The notes: generated from the letters alone by a model not told the origin. A stretch of 64,000 nt of DNA from Arthrobacter sp. OY3WO11 (GCF_001641125.1 NZ_LWLP01000001.1:2069658-2133657), one strand, 5' to 3'; positions 33,400 to 42,946 are shown, counted from the stretch's first letter. Numbers and translations: made by a program.

Positions 33400-34452
33400 A
33401 TGAGCCGCAGTTATGTCATCGATGCGATTCCCGGCGACGGCATTGGCGTGGATGTCACCGACGTTGCGATGCAGTGCGTCGACGCCGTCGCCGGCATCTA
33501 CGGCTTCGACGTCCAGTGGCGGGTCCGCGATTGGAACAGCGACCTGTACCGCAAGGCGGGCCGCATGATGCCCGTCGACGGCATCGAGCAGCTGAGCAGC
33601 GGTGACGGCATCTACCTGGGAGCCGTCGGGACACCGGACGTGCCCGACGACGTCACCCTCTGGGGTCTCCTCATCCCCATCCGCAGGGAGTTCGACCAGT
33701 ACATCAACCTCCGGCCCATGCGGTTGCTGCCCGGCGTCGTCGGTGCCATGCCCGGCATCGAGGACCTGGACATCGTGGTGGTACGGGAGAACGTTGAAGG
33801 CGAGTACTCCCAGATCGGAGGAAGGTTCGGCACCGGAACCGACGGCGAGTTCGCGGTCCAGGAAAGCGTCTTCACCAGGCGCGGTATCGCCCGGGCGGCG
33901 CGGTATGCCGCCAACCTCGCCACCGAACGCGGCGGACGGCTGGTCTCCGCAACAAAGTCCAACGGCATCATCCACACCATGCCGTTCTGGGATGAGGTGG
34001 TGGCGGAGACGGTAAAGGCGTTCCCCGGCGTCGTCGTCGAAAAGGTGCTCATTGATGCGCTGGCGGCCCGGTTGGTGATGAAGCCGACGAGTATCAGGAC
34101 CATCGTCGCGTCGAACCTGTTCGGGGACATTCTCTCGGACCTGGTAGCTGGTATTGCCGGGTCCATCGGCATTGCCCCCAGCGCCAACCTCAACCCGGAG
34201 CGGCGGCACCCGTCGATGTTCGAACCCGTGCACGGCTCTGCTCCGGACATTGCGGGCAAGGGCATCGCCAACCCGGTCGGCGCTTTGTGGGCTGCGGCAA
34301 TGATGCTCGACCATCTCGGCGAGGCGGAGGCCGCCCGGTCCCTGACCCTGGCCTTTGAGGGCACGCTCGCGGACGGCACTGCGACGCCGGACCTTAAGGG
34401 CACTGCCACCACCGCTGAGTTCGCCGCTGCAGTGCTGTCACGCCTGTCCTAA
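33400..34452 (+). CDS. Tartrate/D-malate dehydrogenase-like decarboxylating enzyme
   Basis: A 350-residue NAD-dependent beta-hydroxyacid oxidative decarboxylase of the isopropylmalate/isocitrate family. The start IPGDGIGVDV, substrate-binding VVRENVEGEYS and the metal/cofactor region SNLFGDILSDLVAGIAGSIG and FEPVHGSAPDIAGKG are clear. The ENVEGEYS form and length suit tartrate/D-malate dehydrogenases rather than LeuB. The likely reaction is D-malate (or an alkylated D-malate) to 2-oxoacid and CO2. Its end overlaps the convergent MFS gene by four bases. Its function is probably linked to the hydratase two genes away. Confidence 0.82.
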   Translation: MSRSYVIDAIPGDGIGVDVTDVAMQCVDAVAGIYGFDVQWRVRDWNSDLYRKAGRMMPVDGIEQLSSGDGIYLGAVGTPDVPDDVTLWGLLIPIRREFDQYINLRPMRLLPGVVGAMPGIEDLDIVVVRENVEGEYSQIGGRFGTGTDGEFAVQESVFTRRGIARAARYAANLATERGGRLVSATKSNGIIHTMPFWDEVVAETVKAFPGVVVEKVLIDALAARLVMKPTSIRTIVASNLFGDILSDLVAGIAGSIGIAPSANLNPERRHPSMFEPVHGSAPDIAGKGIANPVGALWAAAMMLDHLGEAEAARSLTLAFEGTLADGTATPDLKGTATTAEFAAAVLSRLS

Positions 34453-35669
34453 ACGACCAGCCCTCCGCGCAAACGCTTCTCCAAACGGAACGCGACCAGC
34501 GAGGCCGCCGCCCCGGCTGCCGCAACCACCGCTGCGAGCGTCCATCCAACGGCCGGGCTGAACTGGGAGAAAACGATCCCGAAGAGCAATGGCCCCAGCG
34601 TTCCGCCGATGTAGGTTCCGCTCTGGGTGATCCCGGTGGCCTGGATGGTGAACGGATGCGCCGTGCGTGAAACCACGTAATGGGCCAGGCCGTTCCAGCC
34701 CCAGCCCAAACCGAACGCGACGACGGCCCCGGCTGCGTAGGCGGCCGGTAAACCGGTCGCCATGCCCAGCAGCCCCAGACTCCCGGCCCCCATCATCAGG
34801 GCCACTGTAGCCATCGAGCCGCCGACCCCCCGGTCCGCGGCAATACCAACCAGTGGGCGCGCCAGAATCCCGGCCACGCTGGCGGCGCCCAGCAACATGC
34901 CCGCACCGGCGGCGGAGAACCCCGCCTGCACAGCCATGGTGACCGTAAAAGCACCCACGACATTGGCCTGACCGGCGCCCAGGGCGCTGGCCACGGCGGT
35001 AGCAAAAAGGAATGGTTTAAGCCTCCGGGGGAGCGGCTCCCTGGCAGTTTTGCCGGAGCCGCGATTGGGAGGGGCAGTGCGTGGGAGGGTACGGAGGAGC
35101 ACCGGGACCAGGGCGGCCGCCAGCAGTGCTGCCAGCGCAAAGGTCCAGTTCCATCCCACGGTAAGTGCGAATACCGGGACCGACAGGCCGGCGGTGAGCG
35201 TCGCCGTCGGAATGGCGGCCTGCTTGAGCCCAAACGAGAAGGCGCGGTTGCGGACCGCCACCTGGTCCACGATCAGGCCGTTGGACAGCGGGTGGATCAG
35301 GGCGTTCGCGGCACCGGCGAAACTGAGCCAGACGATCAGCCACGCCCAGTGCGGAGTGACAAAAGCGATGCCGGCCAGTGCAACAAAGCCCAGCCCGACG
35401 GCGAGCGGGACTCCGCGGCGGAGCCCCAGTTCGCCCGCCACATACCCGGCCGGGGCAGACAGCAGCGCTGACACAGCCCAGAAGGCGGCCACAGCCACTC
35501 CGAGTGCTGACGCCGTCATACCCAGGTCCTGCTCGAGCTGGACAGCCAGCCCGCCGACCAGAAAGACCGGCAGCACCGCCACCACCGTTGTCAACGCCGC
35601 GATGGCCGTGGCCCGCTGTCCCGGTCGACGCGCCGGTGTTCGAACGGGTCCGACGGCGGCCGGCCTCAC
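34449..35669 (-). CDS. MFS transporter
   Basis: A 406-residue major facilitator with twelve hydrophobic segments, lacking the DGYDL signature of aromatic acid carriers. It starts at GTG 35669, which overlaps the stop of the upstream hydratase gene (GTGA), so they are translationally coupled. This suggests that the carrier moves the hydratase substrate or product, presumably a dicarboxylate. Features include AGYVAGELGLRRGVPLAVG after helix 2 and QAAIPTATLTAG in helix 5. No closer assignment is possible from the sequence alone. Confidence 0.8.
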   Translation of the reverse strand: MRPAAVGPVRTPARRPGQRATAIAALTTVVAVLPVFLVGGLAVQLEQDLGMTASALGVAVAAFWAVSALLSAPAGYVAGELGLRRGVPLAVGLGFVALAGIAFVTPHWAWLIVWLSFAGAANALIHPLSNGLIVDQVAVRNRAFSFGLKQAAIPTATLTAGLSVPVFALTVGWNWTFALAALLAAALVPVLLRTLPRTAPPNRGSGKTAREPLPRRLKPFLFATAVASALGAGQANVVGAFTVTMAVQAGFSAAGAGMLLGAASVAGILARPLVGIAADRGVGGSMATVALMMGAGSLGLLGMATGLPAAYAAGAVVAFGLGWGWNGLAHYVVSRTAHPFTIQATGITQSGTYIGGTLGPLLFGIVFSQFSPAVGWTLAAVVAAAGAAASLVAFRLEKRLRGGLVV

Positions 35670-37663
35670 CGTGGGGTTCGGCTCTGCGAAACGGCGCCCG
35701 CGCCGTCCTGTACGACGGCGTCACCGGCCAGCAGGGAGCGCCCGCCGGTCCGCACCTGGGCCAGCAGGCCGCCGGCAGTGAGGACGGCGCGTTCGGCCGG
35801 AGAGAAGTCGAGCCCGAGCGTCAGCTCAGTGTCCCCGTCCACGCGGGCGGTGACGGAGCGGCGGCCCTCGGCCAGGGCGTCGGCAAGCCCCTCGATGACC
35901 CAACGCTGCCCGGTTGAGCTTTGCGCGTCGGGCGAAAGGATCAGCGGCACGATTCCGGCGGCGATGAGGTTGCGGCGGTGGATCCGGGCGTAGCTGCGGG
36001 CAGCGACCACCCGGACCCCCAGGTACAGCGGGATCAGGGCGGCATGCTCCCGTGACGAACCCTGCCCGTAGTTTTCCCCGCCCACAATGATCCCACCGCC
36101 CCAGTCGAGGGCCCGGTCGTGGAATTCCGGGTCCAGGCGGCGGAACATGAAGCGCGCGCAGACGGCGATGTTGGACCATACGGACATGGCGATGGCGCCG
36201 TCGGGAGCCATGTCACCGGTGGAGATGTCATCACCGACGGCGATCAGCACCCGGGCGTCCAGGTCAGCCGGCAGCGGGGTTGGCTGTGGCGGCGGGACGA
36301 GGTTGCTGCCCCGCTCGATCTCGATGGTGCGACGGGTCTCAACGGGCAGGACACCGGCGATGTGCAGGTCGTGGACTTCCGGATGCGGGGGAGTGGCAGG
36401 GCGGAGCTCACCCCGGCTGACGGTGGCAGCGTCGACGATGGCGCCTTCCAGTGCGCTGGCAGCAGCGGTTGACGGCGAGCACAGGTATACGGAGTCCTCG
36501 GCTGTACCGCTTCGGCCCGGGAAGTTGCGGTTGAACGTCCGCAACGACGGCGCACCTTCCGTGGGTGCCTGCCCGATGCCCACGCAGGGGCCGCAGACTG
36601 GCTCGAGCATCCGCGCCCCGGCCTCCATGAGGTCCTCGTAGACTCCGGAGGCGATGATTGTCTGGAGGATCTGCCGCGATCCCGGGGTCACGGTGAGCTG
36701 GACGGACGGATGGACGGTGTGTCCCTTGAGGATGGCCGCCACAGTGGCGAGATCCTCGTAGGAGCTGTTGACCGAGGATCCGACGCAGACCTGGACCACC
36801 TCGGTGCGCGGCAGTTCGGAGACGGGACGGACGTTGCCTGGGGAGTGCGGCAGCGCCACGAGCGGAACGAGACCCGAGAGATCAAGCCGCTCATCGTCGT
36901 CGTACTTTGCGCCGGCGTCCGCTGACAGGGGGACAAACTGCTCCTCGCGGCGCTGTGCGCGCAACCACGCGCGGGTCTGGTCATCGGAGGGGAAGACGGC
37001 GGTGGCAGCCCCTGTCTCGATGATCATGTTGCAGATGGTCGCGCGCGCCGAGACGGACAGGGAGGCCACCCCTTCACCGTAGAACTCGAAGACCTTCCCG
37101 CGGCCGCCGCGCACGCCGTGGCGGCGCAGCAGCTCCAGCACCACGTCCTTAGCTTCGGCATCGGGTCCGAGCGTGCCCGTCAGTTCCACGCCCACGACGG
37201 CGGGGCACACAAAGTCGAACCCGTAGCCCGCCATGGCCACGGCCACCTCCAGCCCGCCGGCTCCGACGGCGAACATGCCCAGGGCGCCCGCCGTGGAGGT
37301 GTGGGAGTCCGCGCCCACCAGGACGCCACCGGGCCTGGAGAAGTGTTCCAGGTGGATGTAGTGGGAGATGCCGTGCCCGGCGGGGGAATAGCGCAGCCCA
37401 TAGCGGGCGGAGAAGGTGCGGAGGTAGTGGTGGTCCTGCATGTTCTTGTCGTCGATCTGCAGGACGTTGTGGTCGACATACATGACCGCCAGCGGCACCG
37501 CGATGGAATCCACGCCGAGCATTTCGAACTGCATGGCGGCCATGGTTCCGGTGGCGTCCTCGATGAGGATCTGGTCAACGGCGATGGTGATGTCGCTGCC
37601 GGGAGTCAGCTCGCCGGAGGCGAGGTGGCTGGCGAGGAGCTTCTGGGTCAGGTTCTGGGCCAC
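35666..37663 (-). CDS. One-chain aconitase/LeuCD-type hydratase
   Basis: A 665-residue [4Fe-4S] hydro-lyase combining the LeuC-like part (about 1-420) and the swivelling LeuD-like part (about 490-640) in one chain. Three cluster cysteines are visible: one in VQVCVGSSVNSS and two in EPVCGPCVGIG. GADSHTSTAGALGMFAVGAGG is the core loop and NYGQGSSREHAAL the swivel loop. Families with this layout include aconitase, homoaconitase and maleate/citraconate-type hydratases. Coupling to an MFS gene and closeness to a D-malate-type dehydrogenase favour a catabolic hydratase making a D-2-hydroxydiacid. A housekeeping aconitase role is less likely but not excluded. Confidence 0.85.
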   Translation of the reverse strand: MAQNLTQKLLASHLASGELTPGSDITIAVDQILIEDATGTMAAMQFEMLGVDSIAVPLAVMYVDHNVLQIDDKNMQDHHYLRTFSARYGLRYSPAGHGISHYIHLEHFSRPGGVLVGADSHTSTAGALGMFAVGAGGLEVAVAMAGYGFDFVCPAVVGVELTGTLGPDAEAKDVVLELLRRHGVRGGRGKVFEFYGEGVASLSVSARATICNMIIETGAATAVFPSDDQTRAWLRAQRREEQFVPLSADAGAKYDDDERLDLSGLVPLVALPHSPGNVRPVSELPRTEVVQVCVGSSVNSSYEDLATVAAILKGHTVHPSVQLTVTPGSRQILQTIIASGVYEDLMEAGARMLEPVCGPCVGIGQAPTEGAPSLRTFNRNFPGRSGTAEDSVYLCSPSTAAASALEGAIVDAATVSRGELRPATPPHPEVHDLHIAGVLPVETRRTIEIERGSNLVPPPQPTPLPADLDARVLIAVGDDISTGDMAPDGAIAMSVWSNIAVCARFMFRRLDPEFHDRALDWGGGIIVGGENYGQGSSREHAALIPLYLGVRVVAARSYARIHRRNLIAAGIVPLILSPDAQSSTGQRWVIEGLADALAEGRRSVTARVDGDTELTLGLDFSPAERAVLTAGGLLAQVRTGGRSLLAGDAVVQDGAGAVSQSRTPR

Positions 37664-37694
37664 TGGGATTCCTTAGCGCTGTGCGTACAGACAA

Positions 37695-37726
37695 CTGCGG
37701 CCCGCCGGGGGATCGGCGGGCCGCAG
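37695..37726 (-). promoter_or_regulatory. Strong intercistronic hairpin after the binding-protein gene
   Basis: Perfect 13-bp arms (37695-37707 and 37714-37726) with a 6-base loop, located 11 bp past the stop of the substrate-binding protein gene. There is no T-run, so it may stabilise the upstream message or reduce readthrough into the hydratase gene. Confidence 0.65.
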
Positions 37727-37736
37727 GGAAGCGGGA

Positions 37737-38825
37737 TTACTTGACGAACTCGTTGGTGTAGGTTTCCTCGAGCTTGATCTCGGTTTCGCCGACCTCCGGG
37801 TTGGCCACCCGCTGCGTCTCAAGGACGGCTTGTACGCCCTCCTCGGTGAAGGCGCCGTCCTTGCTCAGGGCCACCTTCATCTCTTCGATGACCTTGGCGT
37901 ACTGTTCGGGATCGCCGCCGGCGAAGGCCTCGGGCATCTCGGCCGCGATTTCCTCACCGGAGTGGTCGGCGATGAACTGCAGGGTTTTCTTGATAGCTGA
38001 GGCGAGCTTCTTGGCCGACTCCGGATTCTTTTCCAGCCAGCCGGAGGTTGCGTACAGGCTCGACGACGGCCACGCGTCGGTGCCGAATACCTCTTTAAGG
38101 CCCTCCGGCGTGCGGACGTCCTGGATGATGGTCGGCTCGGTTCCGAGCCGCTTGGCCAGGACGGTGACGTCCGGCTCGAGCATGACGGCGGCGTCCACCT
38201 GGCCCTGCTCGACGGCGGCAACGGCGGAGGACCCGGCACCGATCGCCGATACCGCAGCGTCGTCCAGCTTCATGCCGTTCTTGGAGAGCAAGTACTTCAC
38301 GAACATGTCGGTGGAGGACCCGGGCGAGGTGACGCCCACGTTCTTGCCCTTCAGGTCGGCGACGGATTTGATGGAGTCCTTGTTCTTCTCCGCGACCACC
38401 AGCGCAAGTCCCGAGGACAGGTTCATGTTCACGAACGCCTTGACGGCCTGCTTCTTGGCCTGCATCTGGATTGTGTGCTCGTAGTAGCCGCTGGTGACGT
38501 CGGTGCTGCCGCCGATCATCGCCGTCAGCGCCTTCGAGCCGCCCTGCAGGTCCTGCAGATCGACCTTGACGCCCTCTTCCTCGTAGTAGCCGAGTTCCTG
38601 GGCAAGGGTGGTGGGCAAGTACGTCAGCAGCGTCTGGCCGCCAATCCCGATGGTGACGGTCTCACCGCTGGCGCCCCCGCCCCCGCCGCCGGCGGTCCCT
38701 TCCTGTCCGGGAGGTGCTGACTGCGGGGCGCCGCAGGCGGACAGGGCAAGGGCGAGGCCGGCGACGACGGCGAGGGGCTTGGCGAGGAAAACGCGGCGTC
38801 CTTGCCGGTTTGCGGAGCTGAACAT
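37737..38825 (-). CDS. ABC transporter binding protein (SsuA/TauA-like)
   Basis: A 362-residue lipoprotein binding the ligand outside the membrane. The signal peptide ends in a lipobox LALSACGAP with Cys at about residue 31, followed by a Gly-rich linker. The fold is that of NMT1/SsuA proteins: TLAQELGYYEEEGVKVDL, GGSTDVTSGYYEH, and VTSPGSSTDMFVKYLL. Related proteins bind sulfonates, nitrate, pyrimidine precursors or aromatic acids; in this neighbourhood a carboxylic acid is a fair guess. It follows the permease gene by 33 bp. Confidence 0.88.
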   Translation of the reverse strand: MFSSANRQGRRVFLAKPLAVVAGLALALSACGAPQSAPPGQEGTAGGGGGGASGETVTIGIGGQTLLTYLPTTLAQELGYYEEEGVKVDLQDLQGGSKALTAMIGGSTDVTSGYYEHTIQMQAKKQAVKAFVNMNLSSGLALVVAEKNKDSIKSVADLKGKNVGVTSPGSSTDMFVKYLLSKNGMKLDDAAVSAIGAGSSAVAAVEQGQVDAAVMLEPDVTVLAKRLGTEPTIIQDVRTPEGLKEVFGTDAWPSSSLYATSGWLEKNPESAKKLASAIKKTLQFIADHSGEEIAAEMPEAFAGGDPEQYAKVIEEMKVALSKDGAFTEEGVQAVLETQRVANPEVGETEIKLEETYTNEFVK

Positions 38826-38858
38826 GGGGTCCCTTTCGGACGGAGGGGCTGGGATTGG

Positions 38859-39725
38859 TTAGGAAGACTGCTGCGGCGGGCGCCAGCGCAGGAGATGGCG
38901 TTCCACGCGGTTGACCCCGAGGTCGATGATGAGGACCACGACCATCAGGATGAACATGCCGGCGAACACGCCCTCGGTGTCGAACACACCCTGGGCCTGG
39001 GCGATGGCGTAACCGACACCTGCCGAGGCGCCCAGGTATTCACCGACCACCGCACCGGTAATGGCGAAGCCGACGCTGATGTGGAGGCTGGAGAAGATCC
39101 ATGTCAGGGCGCTTGGAATGAACACGTGGCGGAGGAGCTGCTTTTCGCTGGCTCCGAGCATCTTGGCGTTGTCCACCAGGACGCGGTCCACGCTCTTGAC
39201 GCCTTCGAGGGTGTTGAAGAAAACGATGAAGAACACCAGGGTGAAGCCGAAAGCAACCTTGGACCAGATTCCCAGTCCGAACCAGAGCAGGAAGATTGGG
39301 GCGAGGACAACGCGGGGGAGTGCGTTGAACATCTGCAGGAATGGGTCGAAGAGCCGCTCCAGGAGGCGCACCCGGGCCAGGAGGAAGCCGAGGACCAGGC
39401 CGGCCGTCGCACCCGTGATAAAGGCGAGGACCGCTTCCTGCAGGGTGATCCACAGGTGCGGGAAGACGAAGCCCGTGGAGATCCAGGCCCACACCGTCAC
39501 CAGGATGTCGGAGGGGAGGGGAAAGAAGAACGGGTCGATGACGCCGATGCGTCCCAGTAATTCCCACGCGCCGAGGACAGCGACGGCGAGGCCCAGTTGC
39601 CCCATCCGGATGGAGAAGTTCGACGCGTCGGGCCGCTTGCGCTTGGGACGCTGGACCGCCGCCGGGTTCTGCTCCTTCCGGAGGGGAAAGCGTTGTGAGT
39701 TCTTGGAAGCTGGTGCCACGGTCAT
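38859..39725 (-). CDS. ABC transporter permease (SsuC/TauC-like)
   Basis: A 288-residue inner-membrane permease with about six helices. The cytosolic EAA loop that contacts the ATPase reads KMLGASEKQLLRHVFIPSALTW. It begins right at the end of the ATPase gene (4-bp overlap) and precedes the binding-protein gene. The first 35 residues are a charged cytosolic tail (SQRFPLRKEQNP, KRKRPD). Confidence 0.88.
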   Translation of the reverse strand: MTVAPASKNSQRFPLRKEQNPAAVQRPKRKRPDASNFSIRMGQLGLAVAVLGAWELLGRIGVIDPFFFPLPSDILVTVWAWISTGFVFPHLWITLQEAVLAFITGATAGLVLGFLLARVRLLERLFDPFLQMFNALPRVVLAPIFLLWFGLGIWSKVAFGFTLVFFIVFFNTLEGVKSVDRVLVDNAKMLGASEKQLLRHVFIPSALTWIFSSLHISVGFAITGAVVGEYLGASAGVGYAIAQAQGVFDTEGVFAGMFILMVVVLIIDLGVNRVERHLLRWRPPQQSS

Positions 39726-40564
39726 GCTGCGTCGCTCTCTTCTTCCCGTGCTGATTCGTAGGTCCTGGATACCTCAACCTTGAGGCGGCCCCAGATTTCC
39801 CTGTGGAGGTCTACGAACTTGGGATCGTCGCGGATTTCGAGGAGGTCCCGGGGGCGGGGGATGTCGATCTCGTAGCTGCCGACGACGGTGCTGCCCGGTC
39901 CGGCCCCGAGGATGATCACCTCGTCGGACAGGGCAATGGCCTCGTCCAGGTCGTGGGTGATGAACACGACGGCTTTGTCCGATTCCTGCCAGAGCTGGAG
40001 GAGTTCGTTCTCCATGATCTGGCGGGTCTGCACGTCGAGCGCGGAGAAGGGTTCGTCCATCAGCAGGATGTCCGGGTTGACGATCCAGGCCTGGGCAACT
40101 GCGGTGCGCTTGCGCATGCCGCCGGAAAGCTGGTGGGGGTACCGGTCGGCGAAGTTTTTCAACCCCACCTTCTCCAGCCAGCGGCGTGATTCGTCGTAGG
40201 CGTCAGATTTCGAGACGCCGGCCATCGTGAGCCCGAGGCTGACGTTGTCGATGACCGACTTCCACGGCAGCAGGGCGTCCTGCTGGAACATGTAGGAGGC
40301 GCGGCGGTTCACCCCATGGACGGGCTCACCGAAGCTATGGACAGTGCCCGACGACGGATTCAACAGTCCCGCTGCCATGTTGAGGATCGTGGACTTCCCC
40401 GACCCCGTTGGGCCAACGATAGAGACGAACCGTCCGGGCTCAACCTTGAGGTCGATGTCCCGGACAGCGAAGTACGATCCACCGCCGGGAGTGGCAAACT
40501 CCTTGGTGCATCCGTTCAGTTCCACCGCATACTTCGAAGATTCAGGCTGTGAGGGCTGCGTCAT
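39722..40564 (-). CDS. ABC transporter ATPase (SsuB/TauB-like)
   Basis: A 280-residue ATP-binding subunit of the same importer. Walker A is GPTGSGKST, the Q-loop MFQQDALLPW, the signature LSGGMRKRTAVAQAW and Walker B ILLMDEPFSALD, with the switch His in VFITHDLDEA. The start chosen is ATG 40564, with GGGAG upstream; the frame is open eight codons further but lacks a site. It is the first gene of the minus-strand unit ATPase-permease-binding protein-hydratase-MFS and is divergent from iclR. Confidence 0.92.
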   Translation of the reverse strand: MTQPSQPESSKYAVELNGCTKEFATPGGGSYFAVRDIDLKVEPGRFVSIVGPTGSGKSTILNMAAGLLNPSSGTVHSFGEPVHGVNRRASYMFQQDALLPWKSVIDNVSLGLTMAGVSKSDAYDESRRWLEKVGLKNFADRYPHQLSGGMRKRTAVAQAWIVNPDILLMDEPFSALDVQTRQIMENELLQLWQESDKAVVFITHDLDEAIALSDEVIILGAGPGSTVVGSYEIDIPRPRDLLEIRDDPKFVDLHREIWGRLKVEVSRTYESAREEESDAA

Positions 40565-40582
40565 TGCTATTTCTCCCGCTAA

Positions 40583-40593
40583 CCACATTGTGA
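40583..40593. promoter_or_regulatory. IclR half-site in the divergent promoter
   Basis: CCACATTGTGA differs by one base from the arm CCATATTGTGA of the palindrome at 41491-41520. It lies 19 bp upstream of the ABC ATPase start and 117 bp before iclR, so it could let IclR control both directions. The following CCATATAGTGG (40602-40612) may be a weak second arm. Confidence 0.5.
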
Positions 40594-40709
40594 GTTGATG
40601 GCCATATAGTGGGCACTAGGCTAACAGTAACGTCTGTCACACTACAAGGGGGGCTTTTAGAGGCGCCTTCCTGCCTGACCGAGAAGAAGAAGGAACCCGG
40701 AGTCGAGCC

Positions 40710-41501
40710 ATGAGCGCAACCGAAAACGCCGCCGCCCCGTTGCTGGTGCTGAAGAAGATCACGGCCATCCTGGATGCCTTCTCGCTGGTGCGGCCTGAAC
40801 TGAGCCTCGCCGAAATACGCGCGGAGACCGGACTGCCGCACTCTACGGTGCAGCGCCTGGTTGCGAATATGGTGCATGAAGGAATGCTGGACCGGCGTGA
40901 TGACCAGTTCCGGGTCGGGTTGCGTATGACCCATTGGGCGGCGCCCGCCCGGCATGGCCTCGACTTCCTGGAATTGCTGACACCGGTGATACGGCGGTTG
41001 CGGGACGAACTGGGCGAAACGGTGTGCATCTTCAGGGAATCGCAGGGAAGCAGGGTTTGCGTCGCGTTGGCCGAAACCCGGCGGGTGCTCCGAAGGGCAG
41101 TCGACGTCGGCGATATCATGCCGCTCCACGCCGGTTCGGCAGGCCGTGTATTGCTCGCCTGGAACCCCGACCTGGCAGGCAGGGTCTACGGGTCAGGGCT
41201 CCGGTCCATCACCGACCAGACCATCACGGACGCAGCAAGCCTTGATGCCGCCGTCGCGAAGACCCGTGCGGACGGTTTTGCCATCACCACCGGGGAGCGG
41301 GTTTCCGGGGCCAGCGGCTTGTCTGTTCCAATCTTCGGCCCGCAGGCTGAGCTTTACGGTGCTCTGACCGTCATGGGGCCCACCATGAGGATGCCTTACG
41401 ACGTGTGCGCTTCCTGGATAGAGCCGGTCATCGCTGCGGCTGCTGAAGGGACCCGGCTGATCGGCGGAAGTCTCCCCTCGGAGGTGGAGCCCATATTGTG
41501 A
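40710..41501 (+). CDS. IclR-family regulator
   Basis: A 263-residue regulator. The winged helix (about 10-70) reads LKKITAILDAFSLVRPELSLAEIRAETGLPHSTVQRLVANMVHEGML in pieces, and the rest is the IclR effector domain (about 85-255) with MPLHAGSAGRVLLAW and SGASGLSVPIFG. Such proteins sense small acids from the pathway they control. It sits between the ABC importer unit and the CoA-transferase/lyase unit, divergent from the first. Its stop codon lies inside the palindrome 41491-41520. Confidence 0.9.
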   Translation: MSATENAAAPLLVLKKITAILDAFSLVRPELSLAEIRAETGLPHSTVQRLVANMVHEGMLDRRDDQFRVGLRMTHWAAPARHGLDFLELLTPVIRRLRDELGETVCIFRESQGSRVCVALAETRRVLRRAVDVGDIMPLHAGSAGRVLLAWNPDLAGRVYGSGLRSITDQTITDAASLDAAVAKTRADGFAITTGERVSGASGLSVPIFGPQAELYGALTVMGPTMRMPYDVCASWIEPVIAAAAEGTRLIGGSLPSEVEPIL

Positions 41502-41520
41502 TTTCATGTTCACAATATGG
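41491..41520. promoter_or_regulatory. Perfect 11-bp palindrome upstream of the CoA-transferase
   Basis: CCATATTGTGA (41491-41501) and TCACAATATGG (41510-41520) enclose 8 bases, about 107 bp before the CoA-transferase start. Its low GC and symmetry fit an operator; one arm recurs with one change at 40583. A weak terminator for iclR is the alternative. Confidence 0.65.
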
Positions 41521-41626
41521 GGAAGTGAGTGCATACTGGTTTCTTGGACGGCGGGGTACCCACGGGCCTCCGTCCGTGTGTACGGCGCCCGCTGGGTCCG
41601 CATCAGGAATCAGGAGTTGAGATTTG

Positions 41627-42946
41627 ATGAAGGTTTTCGAAACCGGCACAGCGAAGCGCGGCAAGGACGCCGCGGACGGGGCCGGCCACGGGATCGCTGA
41701 AGAAACGCAATCAGCCACCGCAAGCAGGAAAAAAGCCACGGGTGATGGTGCCGGTCCGCTGTCCGGAGTGCGCGTCCTCGAACTGGGATCCCTTATCGCC
41801 GGCCCTTTCGCAGGGCGGCAGATGTCAGACTTCGGTGCCGAAGTCATAAAGGTCGAATCCCCAGACAGGCCGGATCCCATGCGCGAATGGGGCCGCGCGC
41901 GGGTTAATGACCACACCCTGTGGTGGTCGGTGCAGTCCCGCGGTAAGAAGTGCGTCACCATGGACCTGAAAGTCCCCCGCGGCCGGGAGCTTTTTCTCGA
42001 GCTCTGCAAGGAAGCCGACGTCATCCTCGAGAACTTCCGCCCGGGCACCATGGAAAAGCTTGGCCTCGGCCCTGAAGAGCTGTGGAAGATCAATCCCGGC
42101 CTCATTATTGCGCGGGTGTCCGGCTACGGCCAGACCGGTCCGGAAGCGTCAAAACCGGGGTATGCCTCCGTCGCTGAGGCTCGCAGCGGACTGCGGCACC
42201 TGAACGGCTACCCGGATCAGCCGCCCCCTCGCACGGGTATCTCCCTGGGGGACAGCCTTGGCTCGCTGTATGCCCTGCAGGGGATCCTCTTGGCATTGTA
42301 TTGGCGGGATGCCCGCGGAGGGACCGGCCAGGTGGTCGATGTCTCGCTCGTGGAGGCGTGCTTCTCACTGCTGGAGAGTGCCGTGCCGGACTACGCCGCG
42401 ACGGGTATTGTCCCTGGACCCAGCGGTTCAGGACTCAAGGGGATAGCGCCGTCGAACATCTTCCGCTCCAGCGACGGCAAGTGGGTGGTCATAGCGGCCA
42501 ACCAGGACTCGGTCTTCGTGCGCCTGGCCAGAGCGATGGGCATGCCCGGACTCGCGCAGGATCCGAAATATCGCGACCACGCGCAGCGGGGTCGTAACCA
42601 GGAGGAGCTTGAAAGCGTCATCGCCGATTGGGCGGTGCAGTACTCCACCGGCGAGCTGGTCCGCGTGCTCGATGAACACGGTGTACCAAACAGCACGGTG
42701 AGCAGCGTTGAAGATATCTTCAACGACCCGCAGCTGAAAGCCCGGGACATGCTGGTCAACGTGCCCGATGAGGAGCTGGGCACCGTGGTCCAGCCGGGAA
42801 TCGTCCCCAAGCTCACGCGCTCTGCGGGCCGGATCGGCTGGAACGGGCCGCTGACGCATGGATCCCATAACGTCGATGTGTACCAGGGCCTCCTGAATCT
42901 CACCGAAGAAGAGTTGCAGAGCGCCCGCAGCGAAGGAGCAATCTGA
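41627..42946 (+). CDS. Class III CoA-transferase (CaiB/BaiF family)
   Basis: A 439-residue enzyme moving CoA between carboxylic acids. The N-terminal extension (about 45 residues, low complexity) leads into GVRVLELGSLIAGPFAGRQMSDFGAEVIKVE, the nucleotide-like CoA site. The expected catalytic Asp is Asp209 in GISLGDSLGSLYALQG, and GTGQVVDVSLVEACF follows. AGGAG lies ten bases before this ATG and seven before an alternative TTG at 41624. The last base is shared with the start of the lyase gene, so both enzymes act together: CoA activation, then cleavage. Confidence 0.9.
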   Translation: MKVFETGTAKRGKDAADGAGHGIAEETQSATASRKKATGDGAGPLSGVRVLELGSLIAGPFAGRQMSDFGAEVIKVESPDRPDPMREWGRARVNDHTLWWSVQSRGKKCVTMDLKVPRGRELFLELCKEADVILENFRPGTMEKLGLGPEELWKINPGLIIARVSGYGQTGPEASKPGYASVAEARSGLRHLNGYPDQPPPRTGISLGDSLGSLYALQGILLALYWRDARGGTGQVVDVSLVEACFSLLESAVPDYAATGIVPGPSGSGLKGIAPSNIFRSSDGKWVVIAANQDSVFVRLARAMGMPGLAQDPKYRDHAQRGRNQEELESVIADWAVQYSTGELVRVLDEHGVPNSTVSSVEDIFNDPQLKARDMLVNVPDEELGTVVQPGIVPKLTRSAGRIGWNGPLTHGSHNVDVYQGLLNLTEEELQSARSEGAI

